This document shows, piece by piece, positions 25,711 through 34,205 of a stretch of DNA of 64,000 bases. The notes beneath the pieces are model-generated. The model ran no database searches, was not told where the DNA came from, and saw nothing but the letters and a program-made list of their open reading frames with translations. Source of the stretch: Coxiellaceae bacterium (GTDB lineage: Bacteria; Pseudomonadota; Gammaproteobacteria; Coxiellales; Coxiellaceae); NCBI GenBank assembly GCA_029212885.1, contig JARGPC010000001.1, positions 512,068 to 576,067 of the forward strand. Direction: 5' to 3'. Position 1 is the stretch's first letter, and each line of letters opens with the position of its first letter. The translations under genes and the position numbers were made by a program.

Positions 25711-27048
25711 ATGAAATACGATGCACATCAATTAGAGGTCACCACCGACGATGCTCAAGCTATCGAATTCATAAATGTGTTCGTCGAAAACTTTATGCTG
25801 CTAGACGAAAAATTATTGCAGATATTTGAATATGCAGACACCAAACCCGATTGTGCCATCTTACAATGCTATGCCGCACTGATGCATATTGCTAGCTTAT
25901 CTAAAAATGAGGCACTAAAAGCCAACGCACTGATTGACCGAGCACTTAACGAATACGACGATCTCACGCCGCGCGAACAACTCTATCTTCAAGCCGTGCA
26001 AGCCAGCATGGAAAATCGCCTTGAAGATGCCTTAACCTTTTATGAAGAGATTGGTAAACAATGGCCTCGCGACCTTATTGCCGCCAAAATGATTGAATTT
26101 CATTGCTTTGAAACCGGTGAAAACCAACGCCAGCTAGCCTATTTTAAAAATCATCAACATGACAATCAAGAGCAGCCACATTTTTTAGCTATGCTGGCCT
26201 TCGCTTATGAACTGAATGGAAAAACAGATCAATGCATCCAAACTGCCAATCAATCAACCGAATTATTAGCCCATAATCCATGGGCCTTCCATGCACTGGT
26301 TCATGCCTACACCTCCAATGGTCAATACCACAATGGCATTCGCCTATTACGCGAAACAGAAGCCATTTGGTCACACGGCGTTCAGTTCATTCAATCACAT
26401 ATGGGCTTTCATCTCGCCGCTTTGTATTTAACTGAGCTCGATTACGATAATGCGATCGATATTTATCATCAATATGTTTGGGATAAACAACCTGAAACTA
26501 TCAACGAACAAAAAGATGCAATTTTATTGCTGTGGACCATTGAATTAGCGGGTCGCAATCTATCGACCGAATGGCGACGTCTCACGCCTTACATCGAACA
26601 ACACACCACTGAATTCAATTTCCCATTACTCAACATAATGTTTATCTATGCGTTGCATCGCGCCGGCGAACACCTCAAAGCTGAAAATGCACTGCAGGCA
26701 CTCAAACATTTTGCCGCACAGCAGCAAGGAGTAGACGCTCATCGTTGGCAACAAAATGGCATACCGCTGGCTGAAGCGTGCTTAGCATTTGCAGAAAAAG
26801 ATTATAACCATGCCAGTGAACTGTTATTTGATAAGTTTGATACCACAACAACCGGCGGCAGTGATGAACAACGCAGCGTGTTTTGGCAATCCTATTTATT
26901 AAGCCTGATTCACTCAGGACAAGAGAAGAAAGCGATTGAACTGCTCGATGAAAAAATGGGGCAAAGCAAAACACCCTGTGCATTAGAGGATTGGTGGCAA
27001 CAGCAAATTAAAGTAAATCATCCTGACGTGTCTCAGGCGAGCGAATAA
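25711..27048 (+). CDS. Tetratricopeptide-repeat protein, TTC38 family
   Basis: A 445-residue soluble helical-repeat protein. The arrangement matches the TTC38 family: ALIDRALNEYDDLTPREQLY, ALTFYEEIGKQWPRDLIAAK, HFLAMLAFAYELNGKTDQCI, then AHNPWAFHALVHAYTSNGQY and QSHMGFHLAALYLTELDYDN. Members are found in many proteobacteria and in animals, without a settled function. No signal peptide. Its 3' end overlaps the convergent MFS gene by 41 bases. Confidence 0.85.
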   Translation: MKYDAHQLEVTTDDAQAIEFINVFVENFMLLDEKLLQIFEYADTKPDCAILQCYAALMHIASLSKNEALKANALIDRALNEYDDLTPREQLYLQAVQASMENRLEDALTFYEEIGKQWPRDLIAAKMIEFHCFETGENQRQLAYFKNHQHDNQEQPHFLAMLAFAYELNGKTDQCIQTANQSTELLAHNPWAFHALVHAYTSNGQYHNGIRLLRETEAIWSHGVQFIQSHMGFHLAALYLTELDYDNAIDIYHQYVWDKQPETINEQKDAILLLWTIELAGRNLSTEWRRLTPYIEQHTTEFNFPLLNIMFIYALHRAGEHLKAENALQALKHFAAQQQGVDAHRWQQNGIPLAEACLAFAEKDYNHASELLFDKFDTTTTGGSDEQRSVFWQSYLLSLIHSGQEKKAIELLDEKMGQSKTPCALEDWWQQQIKVNHPDVSQASE

Positions 27049-28279
27049 ATAGCAAAGCTACCAAAGCGATTAATACCAACACCACACTCGCCGTTAATGC
27101 ACCAAACATGCTGTACTCATCTAAAATGCCACCTAAGAATGCACTAATCGCATAACCCAATGCCGTCACAGAACCAGTCACACCCATCACCCAACCTTGT
27201 TCGTTTTCATTCACCTGATCGGATATCCAGCGTATGCCTTGCGCATACACCAAGCACTGACAAACCGCCGCAAGAATCACACAAACCCAAGCAACTATTA
27301 CTGATGGCACATAAGCATTCAATGCAATAAACACTCCCAGCAAAGGAATACTGATCCATAAAATAGACTTAATGGACAATCGATCAGCCATAAAACCATT
27401 CAACCAACCAAAACCAATAACAAAACCCACGCCTAACGCCGCCATAAACCAAGCAGTCAATGAGGTAGTAAAACCAAAACGTGCCATCATAAACGGTGAG
27501 ATATAGGAATAATAAAAACTCCAACTCAAAATATTTATTAGAAAAAATCCAATCAATGCGTTAATGCGCTTATCTTTACAGCTCTGCCAAATCAATTTAA
27601 AAGCACGACTAAAGCGTAGCTTTGCGCCAGACACTTCACCGGCGTAGGTTTCTTTATACATAACTTGTAACAGCCACATATTCAGCACTGAAATAATACC
27701 AGCCAATACCAATGGTGTTTTATAATCAAACCAACTCACCACATGTGGATCGCTTAATAAGCCACCCAATGCCGGGCCTAACACAAAACCCAATGACAGC
27801 GACATCAGAATCAAACCGAGATTTCGTGATTTTTGCTCATCATGACTTAAATCAATAATCGACGCCTGTGCAATCGGCTGGCTGCCCGTCGTAAAGCCAT
27901 CAATAATGCGGCCAATAAATATCAGCCATAACGCATGCCACATTACTGCCAATGCGGTTAAAAAATAACCTAACGCTGAACCACCCAAACACAACATCAA
28001 TGCTTTTTTACGGCCGGCCTTATCAGAAAAGTCACCTAGCACTGTCGAGCCAATAAACCAGCACAACATAAACACCATGATCACAATGCCATAGATGAAG
28101 CTACGCTCCTGCGTTGAGATCGCACTGGTGAAAAAATGTGAAGCCGGGCTTTGCACAATACCGTTTAATATCGGAAACACGATACCCAGCCCCATGCCAT
28201 CAAGAAAGAGCACAACAAATAACGGCAAGCCGGCATATAAAAAGTGCAATGTGGATTTTTTGTGTGTTTTTGAATTCAT
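27008..28279 (-). CDS. MFS transporter, TetA/DHA1-like
   Basis: A 423-residue 12-helix transporter with the drug:H+ antiporter-1 pattern: FLDGMGLGIVFPILNGI in helix 1, loop 2-3 motif LGDFSDKAGRKKALMLC, FIGRIIDGFTTGSQPIAQAS in helix 4-5 and LGFVLGPALGGLLSD (antiporter motif C) in helix 5. It is predicted to export a small lipophilic compound by proton exchange. Substrate unknown; tetracycline resistance should not be inferred. Confidence 0.87.
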   Translation of the reverse strand: MNSKTHKKSTLHFLYAGLPLFVVLFLDGMGLGIVFPILNGIVQSPASHFFTSAISTQERSFIYGIVIMVFMLCWFIGSTVLGDFSDKAGRKKALMLCLGGSALGYFLTALAVMWHALWLIFIGRIIDGFTTGSQPIAQASIIDLSHDEQKSRNLGLILMSLSLGFVLGPALGGLLSDPHVVSWFDYKTPLVLAGIISVLNMWLLQVMYKETYAGEVSGAKLRFSRAFKLIWQSCKDKRINALIGFFLINILSWSFYYSYISPFMMARFGFTTSLTAWFMAALGVGFVIGFGWLNGFMADRLSIKSILWISIPLLGVFIALNAYVPSVIVAWVCVILAAVCQCLVYAQGIRWISDQVNENEQGWVMGVTGSVTALGYAISAFLGGILDEYSMFGALTASVVLVLIALVALLFIRSPETRQDDLL

Positions 28280-28310
28280 GTATTCAGACTAGCATGGCGT
28301 GCACATTCAC

Positions 28311-29483
28311 TCAACTAGACTCAACTGCAACAACCGATGCCTGTTGCAAATAGTCACCAAATGGCTGAACCAATAAATGATCACTGATTTTACGAGGCCT
28401 TCCTTGGTACAAAATAAAGCCTTTATCTTTACCACTCATGATGTCTTTTAGGTGTTTTGACATGCGCGGCGTATACGTTGATGATGCTTTAATTTCGATA
28501 TATTCACGCTGTTGACCACGCTCAAAAATCACGTCGATTTCAACGCTACCACTACTGGTACGATAGTAGTAAAGCTGATTGTGTTTAGTCTCGAGTAAGG
28601 CTATTTTTTTCAACTCAGCAACTACATAATTTTCGAACAAGGCACCATACATCGGGCCTTTCTCATATTGTTGTTGTGTTGATGTGCCAGTCAGATAAGA
28701 CACAAGCCCTGTGTCATAAAAATAGAGCTTAGGTGACTTAATAATTCGTTTACCATGATTTTCATAAAAAGGCGGTAACATAAAAATAATATACGAAGCT
28801 TCTAATGCTGAGATCCAACGCTTAATCGTTTGTACCGTCACACCCAGATCTTTTGAATAGTGTGACATATTCATGATTTGACTAGCATTAGCCGCCAGCA
28901 ATTCGACAAAACGGCGAAAGTCCCTCAGGTCACCCACATCAATTAAGTCACGTAAATCTTTAGTAATGTAGTTTTGCAAATAGGAAGACATCCATAAATC
29001 ATTACCCGCATAATGACGAACCACTAATTCTGGATAGCTTCCTTTATATATAGAAACAGCTCTTAAATCGACTGGCATCTCACTATAACTCAGCGGTAAT
29101 AGCGACATTAAACCAATACGGCCCGCTAAAGATTCTGTAATACCTTTCACAAAAGCAAATTGACTTGAACCGGTTAATACATACTTGCCATAATTTTGTC
29201 GATCTTTATCTACCGCCATTTTAACGTAGTTAAATAATTCTGGTGCTTTTTGCGCCTCATCAAAAATTACTCGATTGTTATAACGCGCCATAAAGCCTTC
29301 GGGATCATCGGCAAATTCTGCACTGACCGCATAATCATCAAAAGTGACATACTCGTAGTCTTTCAATAAGTGTTGCAACATCGTCGACTTGCCTGATTGA
29401 CGCGGCCCTGTAATACCAACAACAGGAAAGTGCTTCAAATACTCTTGAAGCCGTGGTTGCTGCAATCGCTCTATATAGCTCAT
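28311..29483 (-). CDS. AAA ATPase, AAA_14/DUF4143 family
   Basis: A 390-residue protein from ATG 29483, supported by AGGA eight bases upstream; the longer frame from 29525 runs into its operator. Walker A TGPRQSGKSTMLQ near residue 25, Walker B VIFDEAQKAPELF, sensor VLTGSSQFAFVKG, HTH-like MSHYSKDLGVTVQTIKRWIS, and DUF4143 core SVEIDVIFERGQQREYIEIKAS. It lies between rsmG and mnmG, where housekeeping genes are usually contiguous, so this block is probably an insertion. Function unknown. Confidence 0.86.
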   Translation of the reverse strand: MSYIERLQQPRLQEYLKHFPVVGITGPRQSGKSTMLQHLLKDYEYVTFDDYAVSAEFADDPEGFMARYNNRVIFDEAQKAPELFNYVKMAVDKDRQNYGKYVLTGSSQFAFVKGITESLAGRIGLMSLLPLSYSEMPVDLRAVSIYKGSYPELVVRHYAGNDLWMSSYLQNYITKDLRDLIDVGDLRDFRRFVELLAANASQIMNMSHYSKDLGVTVQTIKRWISALEASYIIFMLPPFYENHGKRIIKSPKLYFYDTGLVSYLTGTSTQQQYEKGPMYGALFENYVVAELKKIALLETKHNQLYYYRTSSGSVEIDVIFERGQQREYIEIKASSTYTPRMSKHLKDIMSGKDKGFILYQGRPRKISDHLLVQPFGDYLQQASVVAVESS

Positions 29484-29511
29484 TGATTTTATCCTGAATG
29501 CCGTGCAATTA

Positions 29512-29587
29512 TATGATTGAATCATAAATATACATAATATTTGGCTAAATATCCATAAAAATCATGTAATTTTATGATTGAGTCATA
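29512..29587 (-). promoter_or_regulatory. Two near-identical 15-bp palindromes upstream of the 28311 ATPase gene
   Basis: TATGATTGAATCATA at 29512-29526 is a perfect palindrome; TATGATTGAGTCATA at 29573-29587 differs by one base. They are 61 bases apart, about six helical turns, and bracket an AT-rich stretch that must hold the promoter. The flanks are also alike (AATTATATG... and AATTTTATG...). This parallels the double operator at 6560-6623 in front of another member of the same ATPase family. Confidence 0.6.
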
Positions 29588-29668
29588 GATTTACACATTA
29601 TCGGCTTTTATATTTGAAATTAATAGATTATTTGCTACCATAAGGCTTGGTAAAAGGAGTTACACACA

Positions 29669-29832
29669 ATGAAACCAGATACCCCCCCCCCTACATTAGT
29701 CAACATATAAAACAGCATTCCTGGCACTTACCCATTTTTTACAATTTAACCTCTGCACAAACTTCATCAGAGTTAGCTGGTCCTAACTGCGAAAGCGGAT
29801 GCAAGGCTGGCGGCCTCATGACACCCGTGTAA
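29669..29832 (+). CDS. Small peptide gene with a 10-C tract, out of frame as read
   Basis: AAAGGAG lies nine bases before ATG 29669. Codons then read MKPDTPPPT and stop at 29710 after 13 residues. Within this start the run C29682-29691 has ten cytosines. With eleven (or eight), the frame would continue to the stop at 29830 and give a 54-residue peptide (seven extra residues less with eight... exact length depends on the tract) ending NCESGCKAGGLMTPV, with two cysteines and no signal peptide. That is the layout of a phase-variable gene; a sequencing error in the tract would look the same. I do not recognise the peptide. Confidence 0.45.
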
Positions 29833-29868
29833 AAAATATACTAATACTTTTTAATAAGGAGACACTAC

Positions 29869-30360
29869 ATGCCCCTCTTCAAGATAACTTCAATGACTAC
29901 AGCGGGCATAACAGCACTGCTATTAAGTGCTACTGCCTTTTCAATTGATATTAACGACATGTTAATTCCTTATGTTGGCCCGACCCACACCCCCGCCGGC
30001 ACGATCACCCTCACAAACAGCAACGTTAGTTTAAACGTAACAATAACTACTTTCGCGTATGACTTCTACCAAAGCGCAACCACTGGATGTAGCGACCTCG
30101 GCTCTGCCACCATCCTCGGTGAATCGCGTAATACAACAGGATCCATTTTCATTCCCTTTAATTCAAGTAAAACATATTCAGTTAACAACATGTCTGTATA
30201 TAATACATTCCTCAGTCAAGGAGGAAATCGGGACAATGCCACATGTCTTAACGCACGATCAGTATCGCCCACCGGATTAAACGCTGTACCATTAACTGTA
30301 AGCTGCAGCTCTCAAAACGGATGCGAAGGAAGCGATAGTGGCACAATAACTTTCAATTAA
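29869..30360 (+). CDS. Exported protein of unknown function
   Basis: A 163-residue protein with AAGGAG ten bases before the ATG and an N-terminal hydrophobic segment ([16 protein letters not shown]) consistent with a signal peptide. The mature part is rich in T, S and N with predicted beta strands ([19 protein letters not shown]) and has four cysteines, ending [18 protein letters not shown]. It follows the C-tract peptide gene by 36 bases and both have strong ribosome sites, so they may be co-expressed. Family unknown; an adhesin or surface-layer-like role is possible but unsupported. Confidence 0.65.
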   Translation: MPLFKITSMTTAGITALLLSATAFSIDINDMLIPYVGPTHTPAGTITLTNSNVSLNVTITTFAYDFYQSATTGCSDLGSATILGESRNTTGSIFIPFNSSKTYSVNNMSVYNTFLSQGGNRDNATCLNARSVSPTGLNAVPLTVSCSSQNGCEGSDSGTITFN

Positions 30361-32231
30361 GCAGCTTGTTTTTTTAGGTGAAGTAGAAGCAGTGAAATAG
30401 CCGCAGGTGTCATACCCGGAATACGGCCGGCTTGACCAATCGTTGCGGGCTTAACATCCTGCAGTTTTTGGCGTACTTCATTTGATAATCCATAAACATC
30501 ATCGTAATCGAGATCTTCAGGCAACGCTTGCGTGTCTGATTGTTGCTGGCGCTCTATGTCTTTTTGTTGCCGTGCGACATAACCGGCGTACTTGGCTTGA
30601 ATCTCGACTTGTTCGCGTGCCAACTCTGCTGTTAAGCCAGGGCCAAAACCATCGACAGCCATCAGCTCATCGTAAGTCACATTCGGTCGCTTTAATAAAT
30701 CCATTGCATTGTATTCACGCTCTAACACTTGAGCGAACTTCGCAGTAAATGCTTGCGCCATTTCAGTACCCGCACGGCACCATAAGGTTTGTAAGCGTGC
30801 GCTCTCTGTTTCAGCGGCTTCGCGCTTTTTATTATAAATTTCATGTTGCCACTCAGGCACACAACCCAGCTCATAACCGATGTCAGTTAAACGTGCATCA
30901 GCATTGTCTTGACGTAACGATAAGCGATACTCGGCGCGCGAAGTAAACATACGATACGGCTCTAATGTGCCGCGCGTAATCAGATCATCAATCATCACGC
31001 CGATATAAGCTTGATCACGACGTGGCGACCAGATGTCTTTACCTTGAGCTTTTAAGGCGGCATTTAAACCGGCAATCAACCCTTGCGCCGCCGCCTCTTC
31101 ATAACCGGTCGTGCCATTGATTTGGCCGGCGAAATACAAGCCGCTAATAAATTGGGTTTCTAAGCTAGGCTTTAAATCACGCGGATCAAAATAGTCGTAC
31201 TCAATCGCATAACCAGGCCTAACGATATGGCAATCTTCCAAGCCAGCAATGCTATGCACAAAAGCCGTTTGCACATCATAAGGCAGGCTAGTTGAAATAC
31301 CATTTGGGTAGACCTCCGTTGTATTCAAACCTTCTGGCTCTAAAAATAATTGGTGCCTATCACGCCCTGCAAAGCGATTCACCTTGTCTTCAATCGAGGG
31401 GCAATAACGTGGTCCCACGCCTTCAATATCACCAGCAAAAATCGGTGAACGATCGAAGTTATCACGAATAATTTGATGAGTCTGTTCGTTGGTATAAGTA
31501 ATATGACACGGCACTTGTTGTGGATGCTGATCACGATTGCCGTAATACGACATCACAGGTCGTGGTTCATCACCCGGTTGCGCTTGTAACTTTGTATAAT
31601 CAATCGTGCGGCCATCAATGCGTGGTGGTGTTCCCGTTTTTAAGCGACCCACTCGAAACGGTAATTCACGCAAACGATTCGCCAAAGCAATCGATGGTGG
31701 ATCACCAGCACGGCCGCCGCTTTGTTTGACATCACCAATATGAATCTTGCCACCTAAAAAAGTACCAACAGTTAGCACCACTTGGCGCGCATAAAAATGC
31801 AAACCCATCTGGGTTACTACACCGGTCACTTGCTCACCTTCAACCAGCAGGTCATCCACGGCTTGTTGGAAGATTTTCAGGTTCGGCTGATGCTCTAAGG
31901 TTTTACGCACAAAGGTTTTATATAACGTACGATCGGTTTGCACACGTGTAGCGCGAACCGCAGGGCCCTTACGCGAATTCAATACACGGAATTGAATACC
32001 TGCATGATCAGCCGCTGTTGCCATCACCCCACCAAGCGCATCAATCTCTTTCACCAAATGAGTCTTACCAATACCGCCAATCGCTGGATTACATGACATC
32101 TGCCCGAGAGTATCAACATTGTGCGTCAGCAAAAGTGTATTTGCACCGGTGCGCGCAGCAGCTAGCGCTGCCTCCGTTCCGGCATGGCCACCACCAACGA
32201 TAATCACGTCATATGTATCAGCTGCTTGCAT
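30357..32231 (-). CDS. mnmG: tRNA uridine 5-carboxymethylaminomethyl modification FAD protein
   Basis: A 624-residue MnmG/GidA that works with MnmE to install cmnm5/nm5 on the wobble uridine of several tRNAs. FAD loop [20 protein letters not shown], signature [28 protein letters not shown], and the C-terminal helical MnmE-binding part. ATG 32231 gives the usual length; the frame upstream to 32300 is not part of the family. Its 3' end overlaps the exported protein gene by four bases. Partner mnmE lies upstream on the same strand across a 570-bp gap. Confidence 0.97.
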   Translation of the reverse strand: MQAADTYDVIIVGGGHAGTEAALAAARTGANTLLLTHNVDTLGQMSCNPAIGGIGKTHLVKEIDALGGVMATAADHAGIQFRVLNSRKGPAVRATRVQTDRTLYKTFVRKTLEHQPNLKIFQQAVDDLLVEGEQVTGVVTQMGLHFYARQVVLTVGTFLGGKIHIGDVKQSGGRAGDPPSIALANRLRELPFRVGRLKTGTPPRIDGRTIDYTKLQAQPGDEPRPVMSYYGNRDQHPQQVPCHITYTNEQTHQIIRDNFDRSPIFAGDIEGVGPRYCPSIEDKVNRFAGRDRHQLFLEPEGLNTTEVYPNGISTSLPYDVQTAFVHSIAGLEDCHIVRPGYAIEYDYFDPRDLKPSLETQFISGLYFAGQINGTTGYEEAAAQGLIAGLNAALKAQGKDIWSPRRDQAYIGVMIDDLITRGTLEPYRMFTSRAEYRLSLRQDNADARLTDIGYELGCVPEWQHEIYNKKREAAETESARLQTLWCRAGTEMAQAFTAKFAQVLEREYNAMDLLKRPNVTYDELMAVDGFGPGLTAELAREQVEIQAKYAGYVARQQKDIERQQQSDTQALPEDLDYDDVYGLSNEVRQKLQDVKPATIGQAGRIPGMTPAAISLLLLHLKKQAA

Positions 32232-32380
32232 TAATCTACCCAAAACCTCAAAAGTGGTCGCTATTTTACCAAAAGATGACCGAAATGGATATGCTTGCAC
32301 CGTATTTCACTTGAAAAGCTCAGCTGTGCGGCAAGATTCTTTGATAAACACGGAGTATATGCCAGGACTACTGAAGACCA

Positions 32381-32509
32381 CTGAAAAGCTCAGATTTGGG
32401 ACTAAATTGGATGGTTAAGCTAAGCGAAACCCCCGGAATTTACAGATAGTAATTGAGGAGGGTGAACGAAGATTAATCATCCAGTTTAGACCAAATATGA
32501 GCTTTTCAG
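32381..32509. repeat. Long imperfect inverted repeat, MITE-like
   Basis: Left arm 32381-32412 begins CTGAAAAGCTCAGATTTGG; the reverse complement of the right arm 32479-32509 begins CTGAAAAGCTCATATTTGG. The arms, about 31 bases, agree at all but a few positions and enclose a 66-bp centre. No transposase and no clear target duplication. A related fragment, TTGAAAAGCTCAG, lies at 32310. It looks like a small non-autonomous element or the core of a long hairpin RNA in the mnmE-mnmG gap. Confidence 0.55.
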
Positions 32510-32618
32510 GAAATGTTAGAGCTGGGCTAGGTTCGCATTCCATAACTTCAGCTCTAACGGGGTGAGCAATGTAATCAATCCATCTGGGAAGTTTCTTTTG
32601 TGGGAGTAAGAGAGACAT
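32415..32618 (-). CDS. Possible small protein in the mnmE-mnmG gap
   Basis: A 67-residue frame from ATG 32618 with GGAAGGA four bases upstream. The N-terminal part reads MSLLLPQKKLPRWIDYIAHP; the last half runs through the right arm and centre of the inverted repeat, so the original gene may have been cut by it. No family recognised. The triple CTTAAG-type direct repeat lies 55 bases upstream and could drive it. Equally it may be a chance frame in a 570-bp non-coding gap. Confidence 0.3.
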   Translation of the reverse strand: MSLLLPQKKLPRWIDYIAHPVRAEVMECEPSPALTFPEKLIFGLNWMINLRSPSSITICKFRGFRLA

Positions 32619-32672
32619 AATGTCCTTCCCAAACAAACACATCAATTACAAGATCAATGTTATTCACTGAAC

Positions 32673-32700
32673 CTTAAGGAAACCTTAAGAAAACCTAAAG
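32673..32700. promoter_or_regulatory. PmrA-box-like triple direct repeat with 11-bp period
   Basis: CTTAAG at 32673-32678, five bases, CTTAAG at 32684-32689, five bases, CTAAAG at 32695-32700. The first two match the published PmrA box form YTTAAK-N5-YTTAAK exactly. OmpR-family response regulators bind such 11-bp-spaced direct repeats. CTTAAG is its own reverse complement, so either direction is possible: minus towards the 67-residue frame and mnmG, or plus towards TATAAA near 32728, which would run antisense to mnmE. Confidence 0.5.
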
Positions 32701-32801
32701 GTCCAACAGAGAGACTCAAAATTCGACTATAAATGAGGCAATTACGCATACATTGCAATCTAAATGTACGTTATAGTCGCATTGATGCTAGCAATGAATG
32801 A

Positions 32802-34205
32802 TTATTTTCCTATACAAAAACTCGAAAAGATTTCACCCAGCAAATCATCTGAACTAAATTCACCGGTGATTTCTGATAGTGCTTGTTGTGCTTGTTTTAG
32901 CTCTTCTGCTAATAGCTCTGCTGCTTGTTGTTGCTGATAATGATTAATCCCAGTAGCAATAGCTACCGTTGCTCGGCTTAGCGCATCAACGTGTCGACGA
33001 CGCGCGGTAAAATTCCCCTCAGCCTGGTGCTGATAGCCGGCAAAATCTTTAATAGCCACTTTTAGTTGCTCCATTCCGCTATCTGATTTTACAGAAATAG
33101 CGACGCCTTGATGGTCATGTGCATGCCATGCTTCAGGTTGCTCGTGGGTTTGATCAATTTTATTCTTTACTAATAAGATGGGCACGTCTATCGATTCAAA
33201 AGGCAGCAAGTCTGCTGCCAAGTGCTCTGGCTGTTGCTGTATTTGCTGCGCATCTACCATAAATAACACCAAATCAGCCTGCTTCATTTGTTGCCATGCA
33301 CGTTTAATACCTTCCTGTTCGATCACATCATCGCTATCACGCAAACCAGCGGTATCAATAATATGCAATGGCATGCCATCAATATGAATCTTCTCGCGCA
33401 AGATATCTCGCGTGGTACCCGCCTGCTCAGTTACAATTGCCGTGTCTTCACCGCTAAGATAATTTAATAGACTGGATTTACCTGCATTGGGCCGGCCTGC
33501 AATCACCACGGTAATACCTTCACGCAATAATGCACCTTGCTGTGCTGATTGTAAAAGTTGATTGATATGTGCCACCATCGCTTCGCAATCACTGATCACC
33601 GTTGACTCAGCAACGAAGTCGATGTCTTCATCGGGGAAATCAATCGCCGCTTCGACCTGCATACGGCAATGAATTAATTGCTGCAATAAACGTGACACCG
33701 CTTGAGAGAATTCGCCTTGCAATGAACGCATCGCACCATGCGCAGCTTGGCGAGACGTGGCACTAATAAGGTCGGCTATGGCCTCCGCTTGTGTCAAATC
33801 CATTTTGTTATTTAAAAAAGCGACCTTAGAAAACTCGCCTGGCTCGGCTATGCGCGCACCCAGTTGAACCGCGGTCTGTAACAGCTCATCCAACACTACT
33901 GGCCCACCATGCGCCTGCAGCTCCAGCACATCATCACCAGTAAAAGAGTGTGGCGCTTTAAAATAGAGGGCTATGCCATTATCAATGACTTCACCTTGTT
34001 GATTTGTAAAAGGACTTAAACTGGCATAACGCGGCTTGGGGCAATCACCCAACATGTGTTTAGCTATCGTTGATACGAGAGAACCCGACACACGTAAAAT
34101 GCCAACGCCCCCATAACCTGGAGGCGTTGCAATCGCGACAATGGTATCGTGATTAAGATTTTTTAGCTTTTTTGTTGCTAAGTTTTTTTGGCTTGTTTTT
34201 GGCAT
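32802..34205 (-). CDS. mnmE: tRNA modification GTPase
   Basis: A 467-residue MnmE/TrmE, partner of MnmG. N-terminal formyl-THF-binding domain begins DTIVAIATPPGYGGVGILRVSG; the G domain has AGRPNAGKSSLLN, DTAGLR and NKID; the C-terminus ends CIGK, the conserved cysteine motif. The only possible start, ATG 34205, lies inside the end of yidC, overlapping it by 53 bases in another frame. This adds about 15 basic residues (MPKTSQKNLATKKLKNLNH) before the conserved start. Confidence 0.97.
   Translation of the reverse strand: MPKTSQKNLATKKLKNLNHDTIVAIATPPGYGGVGILRVSGSLVSTIAKHMLGDCPKPRYASLSPFTNQQGEVIDNGIALYFKAPHSFTGDDVLELQAHGGPVVLDELLQTAVQLGARIAEPGEFSKVAFLNNKMDLTQAEAIADLISATSRQAAHGAMRSLQGEFSQAVSRLLQQLIHCRMQVEAAIDFPDEDIDFVAESTVISDCEAMVAHINQLLQSAQQGALLREGITVVIAGRPNAGKSSLLNYLSGEDTAIVTEQAGTTRDILREKIHIDGMPLHIIDTAGLRDSDDVIEQEGIKRAWQQMKQADLVLFMVDAQQIQQQPEHLAADLLPFESIDVPILLVKNKIDQTHEQPEAWHAHDHQGVAISVKSDSGMEQLKVAIKDFAGYQHQAEGNFTARRRHVDALSRATVAIATGINHYQQQQAAELLAEELKQAQQALSEITGEFSSDDLLGEIFSSFCIGK

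Noticed and set aside
29647-29832. Reading the whole frame from TTG 29647 as a gene
   Set aside because: The strong ribosome site serves ATG 29669 in another frame; the frame is only meaningful with a change in the C tract.
32673-32740. A plus-strand gene driven by the CTTAAG repeats and TATAAA
   Set aside because: No plausible plus-strand frame follows; transcription would be antisense to mnmE.
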